Positions 1-7,479 of a DNA stretch of 28,361 nt are shown piece after piece. The stretch is from contig JWZX01002853.1 in the NCBI GenBank assembly GCA_001275005.1, positions 1 to 28,361 on the forward strand. The letters are read 5' to 3'. Each line of letters opens with the position of its first letter. The stretch's first letter is position 1. The position numbers and the translations under genes are program-made. Source of the stretch: Chrysochromulina tobinii (Eukaryota; Haptophyta; Prymnesiales; Chrysochromulinaceae). Below the pieces are notes generated by a model. It saw only the letters and a list, made by a program, of their open reading frames with translations. It was not told where the DNA came from and made no database searches.

Positions 1-320
1 GGTGGCGGTGGCGAAGGTGGAGGTGTTGAGGGTGGTGGCGAGGGTGGCGGCGAGGGTGGCGGCGGCGAGGGTGGCGGCGGAGAGGGTGGAGGTGACGGAG
101 GTGGTTTGAAGGGTGGCGGCGATGGCGGCGGCGGCGGGAATGCCGGTGGTGGCGAGGGTGGCGGCGGCGATGGCTCAGGAGGGCGCGGCGAAGGAGGTGG
201 CGGTGGACTCGGCGGTGGTGAGGTGGGAGGCCGCTGTGGAGGTCCAGGCGGAAGTGGTTCTGGTGAGGTTGGTGGCGATGGTGGCAGTGGCGAAGATGCC
301 AGCAACTGCAACCTCCTCTG
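1..320. repeat. Low-complexity GGTGGC-type repeat (codes for SPPP on the minus strand)
   Basis: Degenerate 3-6 bp tandem repeats made of ggt/ggc/gag units. On the minus strand they are Pro and Ser codons of the Pro-rich protein, which explains the bias. Replication slippage is the likely source of copy-number change. Confidence 0.75.
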
Positions 321-638
321 TCCGGTCATCCTGCCGACGACGGAATCATTGCACTGCTGAACGTCTCGCAGGGTCGGCCGTGCTGGCGGAGGCGGTCGCC
401 CTGGCGGCGATGGTGGCGGGTTTCGAGAGCCGCAATCGATGCAGTCAGTGCCGCGGCCGCAGTCTGAGTACTCGGCTCCGGGTCCGCCGTCGTCGCATGC
501 AGAGTCGGACGCGTACATGCACGTGTTTCTGCAGCCGCCCTGCGCGTTGGTCATGCTCACCATCATGAGAGCAAAGATGATGTGGGCAAGTCGAGGCGCT
601 GGCCCTGGCGTCCTCGAGTCCAACGACAGCAGCGACAT
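1..638 (-). CDS. Secreted Pro-rich (SPPP) protein with LNR-like Cys motif, 3' truncated by window edge
   Basis: Reading complement from ATG 638 (context ACC-ATG-T, first ATG after an in-frame stop at 732-734) gives 212 codons open to the left edge. Residues 1-33 look like a signal peptide: a short arginine-containing n-region, then a hydrophobic core (LAHIIFALMMVSM) and a likely cleavage site near TNAQ-GG. Residues 36-72 hold a Cys-rich module with the pattern C-x3-C-x7-CDDGGPG-x-EY-x2-C-x4-DC-x2-CGSR. It resembles the Notch LNR-like motif common in algal and protist surface proteins. From about residue 74 the protein is Pro-rich, and from about 110 it becomes near-continuous SPPP/SPPPP repeats, as in hydroxyproline-rich glycoproteins (pherophorin or extensin style). 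Inferred role: a glycosylated wall or extracellular-matrix protein. The same DNA read on the plus strand is a meaningless Gly run. The C-terminal part lies outside the window, so full architecture is unknown. Confidence 0.75.
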   Translation of the reverse strand, partial: MSLLSLDSRTPGPAPRLAHIIFALMMVSMTNAQGGCRNTCMYASDSACDDGGPGAEYSDCGRGTDCIDCGSRNPPPSPPGRPPPPARPTLRDVQQCNDSVVGRMTGQRRLQLLASSPLPPSPPTSPEPLPPGPPQRPPTSPPPSPPPPPSPRPPEPSPPPPSPPPAFPPPPPSPPPFKPPPSPPPSPPPPSPPPPSPPPSPPPSTPPPSPPP

Positions 639-977
639 GGTGAAGCCTTGCGCTGGCCGCGTGCCGCGCCAGGCGGTGCTGTGGATGTCCGTGGACGTCG
701 GCTCGACCCACCCAACCTCGAGCCGACGGTGCTACCACGCGGAGCGCGCACTTGAAACTGTATTTGTGCATTCACGCTTGGGCAACAAGTTTTAAATCAT
801 GCACTCGCAAACAGGGTGCGGTGCTCATGCCTACACACGTTTTAGAACCAAGCACGAGAAGGTGTTCATGACCAGATTCACAAGTTGGTTCACACTTGGT
901 CGGAGCTCGTCGCCGCTGTCTATGCACGTCCATATTGCGACGAGCCTTCAAGCCAACCCTCACCGGCCGCCAGAAAG
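639..977. promoter_or_regulatory. Shared divergent intergenic region between Pro-rich gene and tRNase Z
   Basis: The 339 bp between the two start codons (638 minus, 978 plus) must carry both 5' leaders and promoters. An A/T stretch, TTTAAAT at 791-797, stands out in otherwise GC-rich DNA and could be a core promoter element for either gene. No other motif is convincing. Confidence 0.3.
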
Positions 978-3900
978 ATGCCCGACAGAAGCAGAAACAT
1001 GCCCAACCCTTCAAGATCAACCAGTGCAATCGCCGGCCGCGGCTCCAAGATCGGGTGCATCGAGGTGCGCGTGCTCAGCAGTGGCACATGGGACGCCCCG
1101 CCGATGCTGCTGCTCACGTGCGAGCGCATGGATACGTACGGCTACCTCATCAACGCAGGCGAAGGGCTGCAGCGCTTCTGCGTGGAGCACAAGATGCGCC
1201 TCGTCAATAAGCTGCAGCGGGTACTTTTCACGCGCATGACGTGGGACGCGACCGGCGGCGTTCCCGGCCTGCTGCTCACGATGGCGGACGGCGGCCATGC
1301 TGGCACCGTCAAGCTGCACGGGCCGGCGCGGCTGCCGCAGCTCGTCTCGAGCTTCCGCCGCTTCGTCGTGCAGCATGCCATGCCGCAGCTCGTGAGCGAG
1401 ACGCCTGAGGACTGGCCAGACGCCATCGGACAGACATTCGGCGAGAGCGGCATCCGAGCGACTCCGGTGCTCCTGAATCCTGGTGCGGAGGCCATGGGCG
1501 CCGAGATGGGCGCTGGGTCGCCGCCGCGAGGCAAGCCGGCCGAGGACGCCGAGGATGCCACGGGCGTGAGAGCGGACGAGCCCGCAGCCAAGCGCCGTCG
1601 TCTCGAAGGCGATGGCTGTGGAAGTGTCGTGTCGGCAGCTGCCTCCGTAGTTGCAGCCGCCTCGCCGGCCGCGGCCGCTTCGTCCGCCGCCGCCGCCGGC
1701 TCACCTCTTGGCGGTGGCGGCGACTCGTCCATGTTTGGCAACCCCGGTCTCTCGGGGTCGATGCCCCCCGGCCCCGCCGCCTCCGCTGCGTCGATGCCCT
1801 CGCTCTGCTGGGTGCTGGAGATGCCGCCGGTGCCGCCCAAGTTCGACGCGGCCGCGGCGGAGGCGCTCGGCGTGCCGAGCGGGCCGCTGCGTGCACGGCT
1901 GTGCGATGGACGCCCAGTCACCCTCCCGAACGGCCACGTCATCACGCCTAATATGGTGCTGACCGGTGGATCTCGCGGCGAGATCGTGCTGATCGTCGAC
2001 TGCCCATCCGTCGCCCACGTCGAGCCCCTCGCACGCCATCCAACGGTCGCTCAGTTCTATCGGACCAACGGCGCAGCTGAAGCTGGGGATGCGTTCACCG
2101 CTGCTCACCGTGACACGTCGATGAATGAGGAAGATATGGCTGGCGCCCAGGATGGCGCTGCCGAGGCGGGCGCCCAGGATGGCGCTGCCGAGGCGGGCGC
2201 TGTGGCGGGCGCCGAGGCGGGCGCCGTGCCGGGCGCAGTGCCAGACCCAGGGACGTCTATTGAGGCCGATGACGGGAACGGCGGCGGCGGTGGCGACGAT
2301 GGCGGCGGCGGTGGCGACGATGGCGGCGGCGGTGGCGACGATGGCGGCGGCGGTGGCGACGATGGCGGCGGCGGTGGCGACGACGGCTGGGCAAAGGCGC
2401 TGTATCACGCCGACGGCGGCCTTCAGCTGCACCTCGTCCTCCATCTCTCGCCCCCTCACGTATGCGCGACTGAGCTGTACGCGGACTGGTGCCGTCAGCT
2501 GCCGCCGACGACGCGCCAGGTCTTCGTGAACCTGACGCCGCAGCCACAGCGCTTTGCGTTCGTCGCCTCGGCGCGCCTCCAGCTGAAGCTGCACGGCATA
2601 CACGCCGACGTCTTCCCGCGCCCGTTGCAGATGCCGTCGCTCTGGGGCGGTCAGCCGTTGCCGCCCTCGCTCGGCAGCCTGCCCCTCTCGGACGTTGCCG
2701 ATATGCTCTGCCGGATCGTGATCCGCCCGATACAGCGCGCGGGGCTCAACCGTGAAGACGAGGAGACGCTGCTGCGCTGGCAAGACTCGCAAGGCACGTA
2801 CAACACGCTGCAGGTGCGCCGACTGAGTGCGTCTGAGAGGGACGGAGTGCGCCGACTGAGCGCGCCGGCTGAGTGCGCCGGCTGAGTGCAACTGAGTGCC
2901 GCCGATTTCTTCTCATCGGATTCGGAATGGGTCGGATTGGGTCAGATTGGGTCAGATTGGGTCAGATTGGGTCAGATTGAGTCAGATTGGGTCAGATTGA
3001 GTCAGATTTGGTCCCGATTACGCCTGAGACGCTCATGCACCCTCGCGCGGCAGGAGTCGGAGCTCCGGTGGGAGCTCGAGAACACGCCGAGATTGCTCCA
3101 GATCCTGCAGCGGCTGCCACGTGGGCTGCAACTGCCGGAGGGCTCGTGGCAGCACGCCCTGATCCAGACGCAGACGCAGCGGTGGGGCGAGCCGCGCCCG
3201 CTGCCCGGGACGGCGCCTGCTCGGATCCCAGCCGCGGAGCTCACGACGACGATCTCAACAGGGGAGATCGAGCCGCGACCGCTGCCGCCGCTGCCGCCGC
3301 CGCCGCTGTCGCCGCCCGCGCCGCCGCCGCCGCTGCTGCAGCCGCCGCCGCCGCCGCCCGCAGAGACGGCAGCTGCACTTGACACTGGCATCGAAGCGGC
3401 AGCCGCGGTGGCGGCGGCCCCGGCAGTGGCAGCGCCCGGGCTGACGCCGGTAGAGGTGATGAAGATGATCATCAATGGGGAAGCGTCCACCGCTGTCGAG
3501 GCCGAGGCTATCGCAGCAGCCGCGCGAAAGGACAATGCCGAGGCCGAGGCCGCGACGGTCTTGGGGCGTGAGGCGTCGGATGCCGCTGCCAAGGCGGAGG
3601 CCGCCGCGGCCGCCGCACGCGAGATGATGGCGATGGCAGCGTGTGCGGCAGCGACGTCGAGCGGCGCACAGCTCACATTCCTAGGCACCGGTGCGGCAAT
3701 GCCCTCTGATTGCCACTGATGATCACCAACGGCATCCTTCATCAGGTGCTCAGCCCACTGATGACCTCTGATTGCCTCTGATGATCACTGATGGCCTCCT
3801 TCATCAGGTGCGGCGATGCCCTCCAAGTATCGGAACGTCTCGTCAATGCTGCTGCAGCTGCCGACGCCTCCCCACCATCACGTGCTACGCCGCCAAGTGG

Positions 3901-5135
3901 AGTACTACTTTTCGGAGGCGAATCTGCCCACCGACCGTTTCCTGCAGGAGCAGCTGCAGTCGGCGCCCAACGGCTGGCTCGCACTGAGCGTGATCGCGAC
4001 CTTCAAGCGCGTGCAGGCGCTCGTGCCATTGGAGGGCCACGTGGTGCCCGATACGGCGCTCGCGCTGCGCGTGGAGGCGCTCGCTTCGGCGCTCCATGGG
4101 CATCCAACGCTCCAAATTAGGCAGGTGGCGCCCGAGAGAAAGGGAGCGGCGGACGGAGCGGCGGCGGCGGCAGCGGCGGCGGATGCTGGGCTGGTCTGGC
4201 AAGTGCGCCGGCGCCCACCCGATGACATAGCCGAAGCGGTGGACGAGAAGATGGCGGACGAGGCCACGGCAGAGGACGCGATGGCGGCTGAGGAGACGGC
4301 GGCAGAGGAGGTAATCGCAGAAGAGGCGATGGTGGGAGTGCTGCTGGATGCAGGCGAGGGAGCGATGGGGGCGCTGCGCCGTCGCTTTGGCGAGCGCACT
4401 GACGCCGTGCTTCGTCAGCTGCGCCTGGTGTGGATCTCGCACATGCATGCAGACCATCATCTCGGGCTGATCTCGGTGCTTGAGGCACGCACCTCCCTCG
4501 TCCCTCGCGAGCCTCTCCTCGTGCTCGGCCCACTCGCGCTGCAGACCTGGCTGCGCTCGGCCGCGGCGGCGCTCCACCTGCCGCTCGCCTTTCGGTACGT
4601 GCACAACGGCGAGGCGCACAAGGACGCCGGGGTCGGTCTCGTGCTCCGCCGGCTCGGGTTTGACGGGCTGCGCACTTGCCCGGTCGTCCATTGCAACGAC
4701 GCGTGGGCCGTTGGGCTACAGCACGCGGATGGCTGGTCGATTCTCTACTCTGGCGACACGCGCCCGTGCGACAATGTGGTCCGATTGGGCAATCTGATGC
4801 GCCCGGGAGGTCGGCTCCTTGTGCATGAGGCCACGTTTGACGACTCCCCGCTGATGCGCCAGGAGGCCGAGCACAAGCGCCATTCCACAGGTACGTTGAT
4901 TGCCACTGATGACCTGCCTTGCATGCAAGTGCTCACCACAGCGCGCCTCGCCATCATTCCACAGTGCACGAGGCTCTCGCCGTTGGGGAGGCGATGCATG
5001 CGTGGCGCACGGTGCTCACACACTTTAGCCAGCGGTACCCTAAACTGACGGACGTGCGTGCCACGGCGACGAGCAGCCGCACGCTGCAAGGCGCCGGCGA
5101 AGGCGGCGGAGGGGGCGGAGGCGGCGGCGTGTCAA

Positions 5136-5168
<33 letters not shown>

Positions 5169-5578
5169 TTCCTGACGAGGACCGCGCGCTCGTCGCCTTC
5201 GACCAGATGACGATCCCCTTTCGACTGTTGCCCGAGCTCCCGCAGCTCACCGCAGCGCTGCTCTGCCTGTTCGCCCATGAGATCCGCAATCAAGACGAGG
5301 CTGCCTGGGCCGCGGCGGAGGAGGCGGAGACGAGGCGCGGTGGGGGCGGCAAGGGCGGCGGCGGCAAAGGAGGAGGCGGCAAGGGAGGAGGCGGCGGCGG
5401 CAAAGGTGGAGGCGGATGGGGTGGCGGCAAGGGCGGTGGCGGAAAAAGCGGTGGCAAGGGAGGCGGCGGCGGCGGCAAAGGTGGAAGCGGCTGGGGCGGC
5501 GGCAAAGGTGGCGGCAAGGCCAAGGGCGGTGGAGGCGGCGGAAAAGGCGGTGGCGGAAAGGGCAGCGGTGGCAGGTGA
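978..5578 (+). CDS. ELAC2: Long-form tRNase Z (ELAC2-type 3' pre-tRNA endonuclease) with an in-frame La motif inserted in the catalytic domain
   Basis: Join 978-2813, 3054-3690, 3808-4890, 4965-5578; phases close exactly to 1389 residues. ATG 978 is the first in the open frame, with A at -3. Residues about 25-150 and 310-530 match the N-terminal pseudo-MBL half of long tRNase Z (LINAGEG, TLPNGHVITPNMVL, LIVDCPS). The C-terminal half has FLGTGAAMP and the PSKYRN exosite motif (829-834), LLDAGEG (1003-1009), the HMHADHH zinc motif (1036-1042), His1119, SGDT with Asp1141, HEATF (1164-1168) and THFSQRY (His1205). All residues expected for an active nuclease are present. Between PSKYRN and LLDAGEG lie about 155 extra residues: a La motif (847-964) and an Ala/Glu linker. 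The first half has an acidic GGGGGDD array; the C-terminus is a Lys-Gly tail. The Arg/Ser-rich, acid-poor first 20 residues could be a mitochondrial presequence. The family removes tRNA 3' trailers in nucleus and mitochondria. At 1389 residues it is far longer than human ELAC2 (about 826). Confidence 0.92.
2280..2384 (+). repeat. Five tandem 21-bp units coding GGGGGDD
   Basis: Near-perfect 21-bp repeats in frame inside tRNase Z exon 1, preceded by 24-bp units coding AGAQDGAAE-type repeats (about 2146-2200). They form an acidic, flexible linker in the non-catalytic half. Confidence 0.85.
2814..3053 (+). other. tRNase Z intron 1 (240 nt), made largely of tandem repeats
   Basis: Donor CTGCAG^GTGCGC and acceptor GCGCGGCAG^GAG, phase 0. 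The frame would otherwise stop at 2883-2885. The first third is repeats of GTGCGCCGACTGAG type; 2931-3010 is eight exact-length 10-bp units of GTCAGATTGG with single-base variants. Confidence 0.75.
2931..3010 (+). repeat. Eight tandem 10-bp repeats (GTCAGATTGG) in an intron
   Basis: Units abut exactly: one GTCGGATTGG, then GTCAGATTGG with G/A or T changes in the last positions. It is a minisatellite entirely inside tRNase Z intron 1. Confidence 0.9.
3691..3807 (+). other. tRNase Z intron 2 (117 nt) flanked by a 16-bp direct repeat
   Basis: Donor CACCG^GTGCGG, acceptor TTCATCAG^GTGCGG, phase 1. Splicing restores FLGTGAAMPSKYRN across the junction, the conserved tRNase Z sequence. The 16-bp block GTGCGGCRATGCCCTC occurs at the intron's first bases (3691-3706) and again as the first bases of the next exon (3808-3823). 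The interior consists of two 62-nt imperfect units, each ending TTCATCAGGTGC, so a decoy acceptor exists at 3744-3745; using it leads to an early stop. Confidence 0.85.
3873..4226 (+). other. La motif (HTH La-type RNA-binding domain) embedded in tRNase Z
   Basis: Residues 847-964 of the tRNase Z protein, in one uninterrupted exon with MBL sequence on both sides. The segment QVEYYFSEANLPTDRFL followed by GWLALSVIATFKRV closely follows genuine La (human La has QIEYYF...NLPRDKFLKEQ...GW). The six residues human La uses for UUU-3'OH (Q20, Y23, Y24, D33, F35, F55) correspond to Q854, Y857, Y858, D867, F869 and F890. The first five keep the same spacing and the last is offset by one residue. A basic WQVRRRP end (955-961) matches the C-terminal KIRRSP of the La motif. 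No RRM follows; an Ala/Glu linker (965-999) leads back into the MBL fold. Confidence 0.85.
4891..4964 (+). other. tRNase Z intron 3 (74 nt) flanked by a 10-bp direct repeat
   Basis: Donor CATTCCACAG^GTACGT and acceptor CATTCCACAG^TGC, phase 1. Splicing joins HKRHST to VHEALAVGEAM, as in other tRNase Z proteins. The 10-mer CATTCCACAG ends both the exon (4881-4890) and the intron (4955-4964). It shares TGATTGCCACTGATGA with intron 2 (4897-4912 and 3707-3722), and GCATGCA-GTGCTCAC with the intron at 27444-27507. Confidence 0.85.
5337..5575 (+). repeat. Repeat coding the Lys-Gly (KGGGG) tail of tRNase Z
   Basis: About 80 codons of glycine with regularly spaced lysine and two tryptophans (GGWGGGK). 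The tail is strongly basic, which suggests nonspecific RNA contact similar in spirit to RGG tails (inference). Confidence 0.85.
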
Positions 5579-7073
5579 GGGTTTAATGTTTGTAAGATGA
5601 ACATACGATACCGAACTTCGAATTAGACAAACACATGCCCATGATCATGCGGCATTGACCGACGCGGACACGCGGCCAGACCAACCACCCTCCACCGTCG
5701 ACCATATGAGTGGAGTCGAGTCCATGACTTTCCATGACGCCGCGCATCTCGGCGTATCTCGCGCATGAGCGCCGATTTGAGGGGAGGACGAGCACGGGCC
5801 ATGCACTTGCATCGCATTCCTCCAACGCAACCCTTTCCCACTCGTACCGACTTGCCGCGGTTGTTCCCAGCAGCGCCGGAGAAAAACACATCTTTTATCA
5901 CCGCACATGCGCATAATCGCGCGACAAGCGCGGGGCCCGGGGGGCGCTCGCTAATTCTGTTTTCTTCTGCTTCAGATTTGTCTTCTCGTTTAGGCCCGTC
6001 GCAGCCGGGGGACGCTGGGCGGGGGAGCAAAGGCCAGACACCGCCGTTTGGCGAGTCGTACGCTTACGGCCAGCCAAGGTAACGCAGCCAGTCTTCTCTG
6101 TGCTGCGCATCTGTGAAAGGGATGTTGAAATTATCAAACAGCCCCACGGGAGCCGGCCACGGGCCGGGCTCCTAGTCCCCCTATAGTTACCAGTACAGGG
6201 TACGGGAGGGTGGGGCACAATCAGAGTGCGCGCTGGCCAAGGAATTTCACTTGAGTCATTTTGGGAGGATCATGAAGGTTACGATTCGGAGGGATTTTCT
6301 CAAATTCTTTCTTCTTCCTTGACCTTGATCTTGATATGGTACCAATCAAAACTCTGCCCGCCCGCTGTGTGCGCGCCGCTCAGCGCCGGAGCGAGCGCCC
6401 TACCGCCCCTTAATTCGAATGCTTGCCCCTGAAGACAACCAATCTAACGCCTCAGCGTTTTAGAAACAACCAGCCTGGTGGGAGGGCGCCGCCGTCCGTG
6501 CCTCCGCTAGACGCCCCACGTGGAACTCTACATTATGGAGAACCCGCGCTGACACGGGATGCAGGGTGTTGCAGCGCCTCGCTCGTATGGACGCGTGCGC
6601 AACTCCACTATCCAACGTAACGTCGACGACGAAACGACGTACATGTACGAAACGTCGGAGATGAAACAACCAAAAAAAACGACCCGGCCTCGCCTCGTCA
6701 TGGCAGAGACGCAGCTCTCCTCAGAGCGGTGTCGTCACGCTCTTCGACAACACCCACCAACCTACCCCATCACTACCCCATCACCACCGGTACCATGCCG
6801 GCCTCAACCGCTCGGCCTCAACGGTCACTTAACTGCGGACTTCGCGCTCACTATTAGCGCCATCGCCCAAGGGCCATCGCCCACCTCCTCGCTGAGCACC
6901 GGCCTCCTCGCGCACTCCTTTCGTGCGCTTGTCGCCCTCGCCTCGACGTCAACATTAGTCAGCAAGGGCCCCGCGGCATCTTGTTCAAAGTCCTAGGGAG
7001 AGTAGTGGATCTCCCCGTGAGGAGTGATCCCCTGTGCTCCCGCGGTACCGGGGACCGTGGGGGGGCTGTGCGC
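5579..7073. other. Intergenic region without a supported gene
   Basis: About 1.5 kb with lower and uneven GC and no recognisable protein on either strand. A strong hairpin lies at 6149-6172: GGAGCCGGCC pairs with GGCCGGGCTCC with one bulge and a 3-nt loop. A short open frame at 6559-6996 has no recognisable domain and is not called. The 3' UTR of tRNase Z must lie at the left end. Confidence 0.5.
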
Positions 7074-7298
7074 GATGGATTGGAGCTTTCGGTGGTCGAT
7101 TCATGATGTTTTGACCGCACATAATCTCGATGAATCTCGATCCGCTTCTATCGCATGAAGCTTGAGATCGCTCATTATCTCATCCGCACAGCCTATGGCG
7201 CGCTCAGCACGTCCTGAGAGGGCGAGGTAACACAACCCATGTTTGGGTTCATCAGCCCAAATCATTGGTTTGACATGCCGAGATCACCCCCCAATGTA

Positions 7299-7362
7299 GA
7301 TAGCTGCACAATGTTGGGCCCCGAAACACAGACGAAATGCGCAACTACACTGTGCAGCTATC
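7299..7362. repeat. 12-bp perfect inverted repeat (stem-loop)
   Basis: GATAGCTGCACA at 7299-7310 is the exact reverse complement of TGTGCAGCTATC at 7351-7362, separated by 40 nt. It lies about 120 bp before the transposase start codon and could be a sub-terminal transposase-binding site or an RNA hairpin. Confidence 0.6.
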
Positions 7363-7479
7363 TCGTCTCGTCGAGCCGCTCACCTGACTATTCCAGAGCG
7401 TTGCACATGTTCTGCTAGCTCCCTAGAATGTTGTTTACAGTTGGCAACGCTGAAAAGTGACCGGAATGCATGCAAAGGC

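Noticed and set aside
1-360. Gly-rich open frame on the plus strand ending at 360
   Set aside because: The minus strand carries a signal peptide, a Cys module and SPPP repeats in one continuous frame, which explains the composition; the plus reading has no such structure.
3691-3745. Alternative short form of tRNase Z intron 2 ending at the proximal TTCATCAG
   Set aside because: It leads to a stop codon within about ten codons and skips the conserved MPSKYRN; treated as a decoy or unproductive site.
4227-4331. RRM following the La motif, as in genuine La proteins
   Set aside because: The segment is a low-complexity Ala/Glu linker with no RNP motifs and leads straight back into the MBL fold.
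6559-6996. 145-codon open frame in the intergenic region
   Set aside because: No recognisable domain, composition unlike neighbouring genes, and no clear exon partner; chance length in moderately GC-rich DNA.
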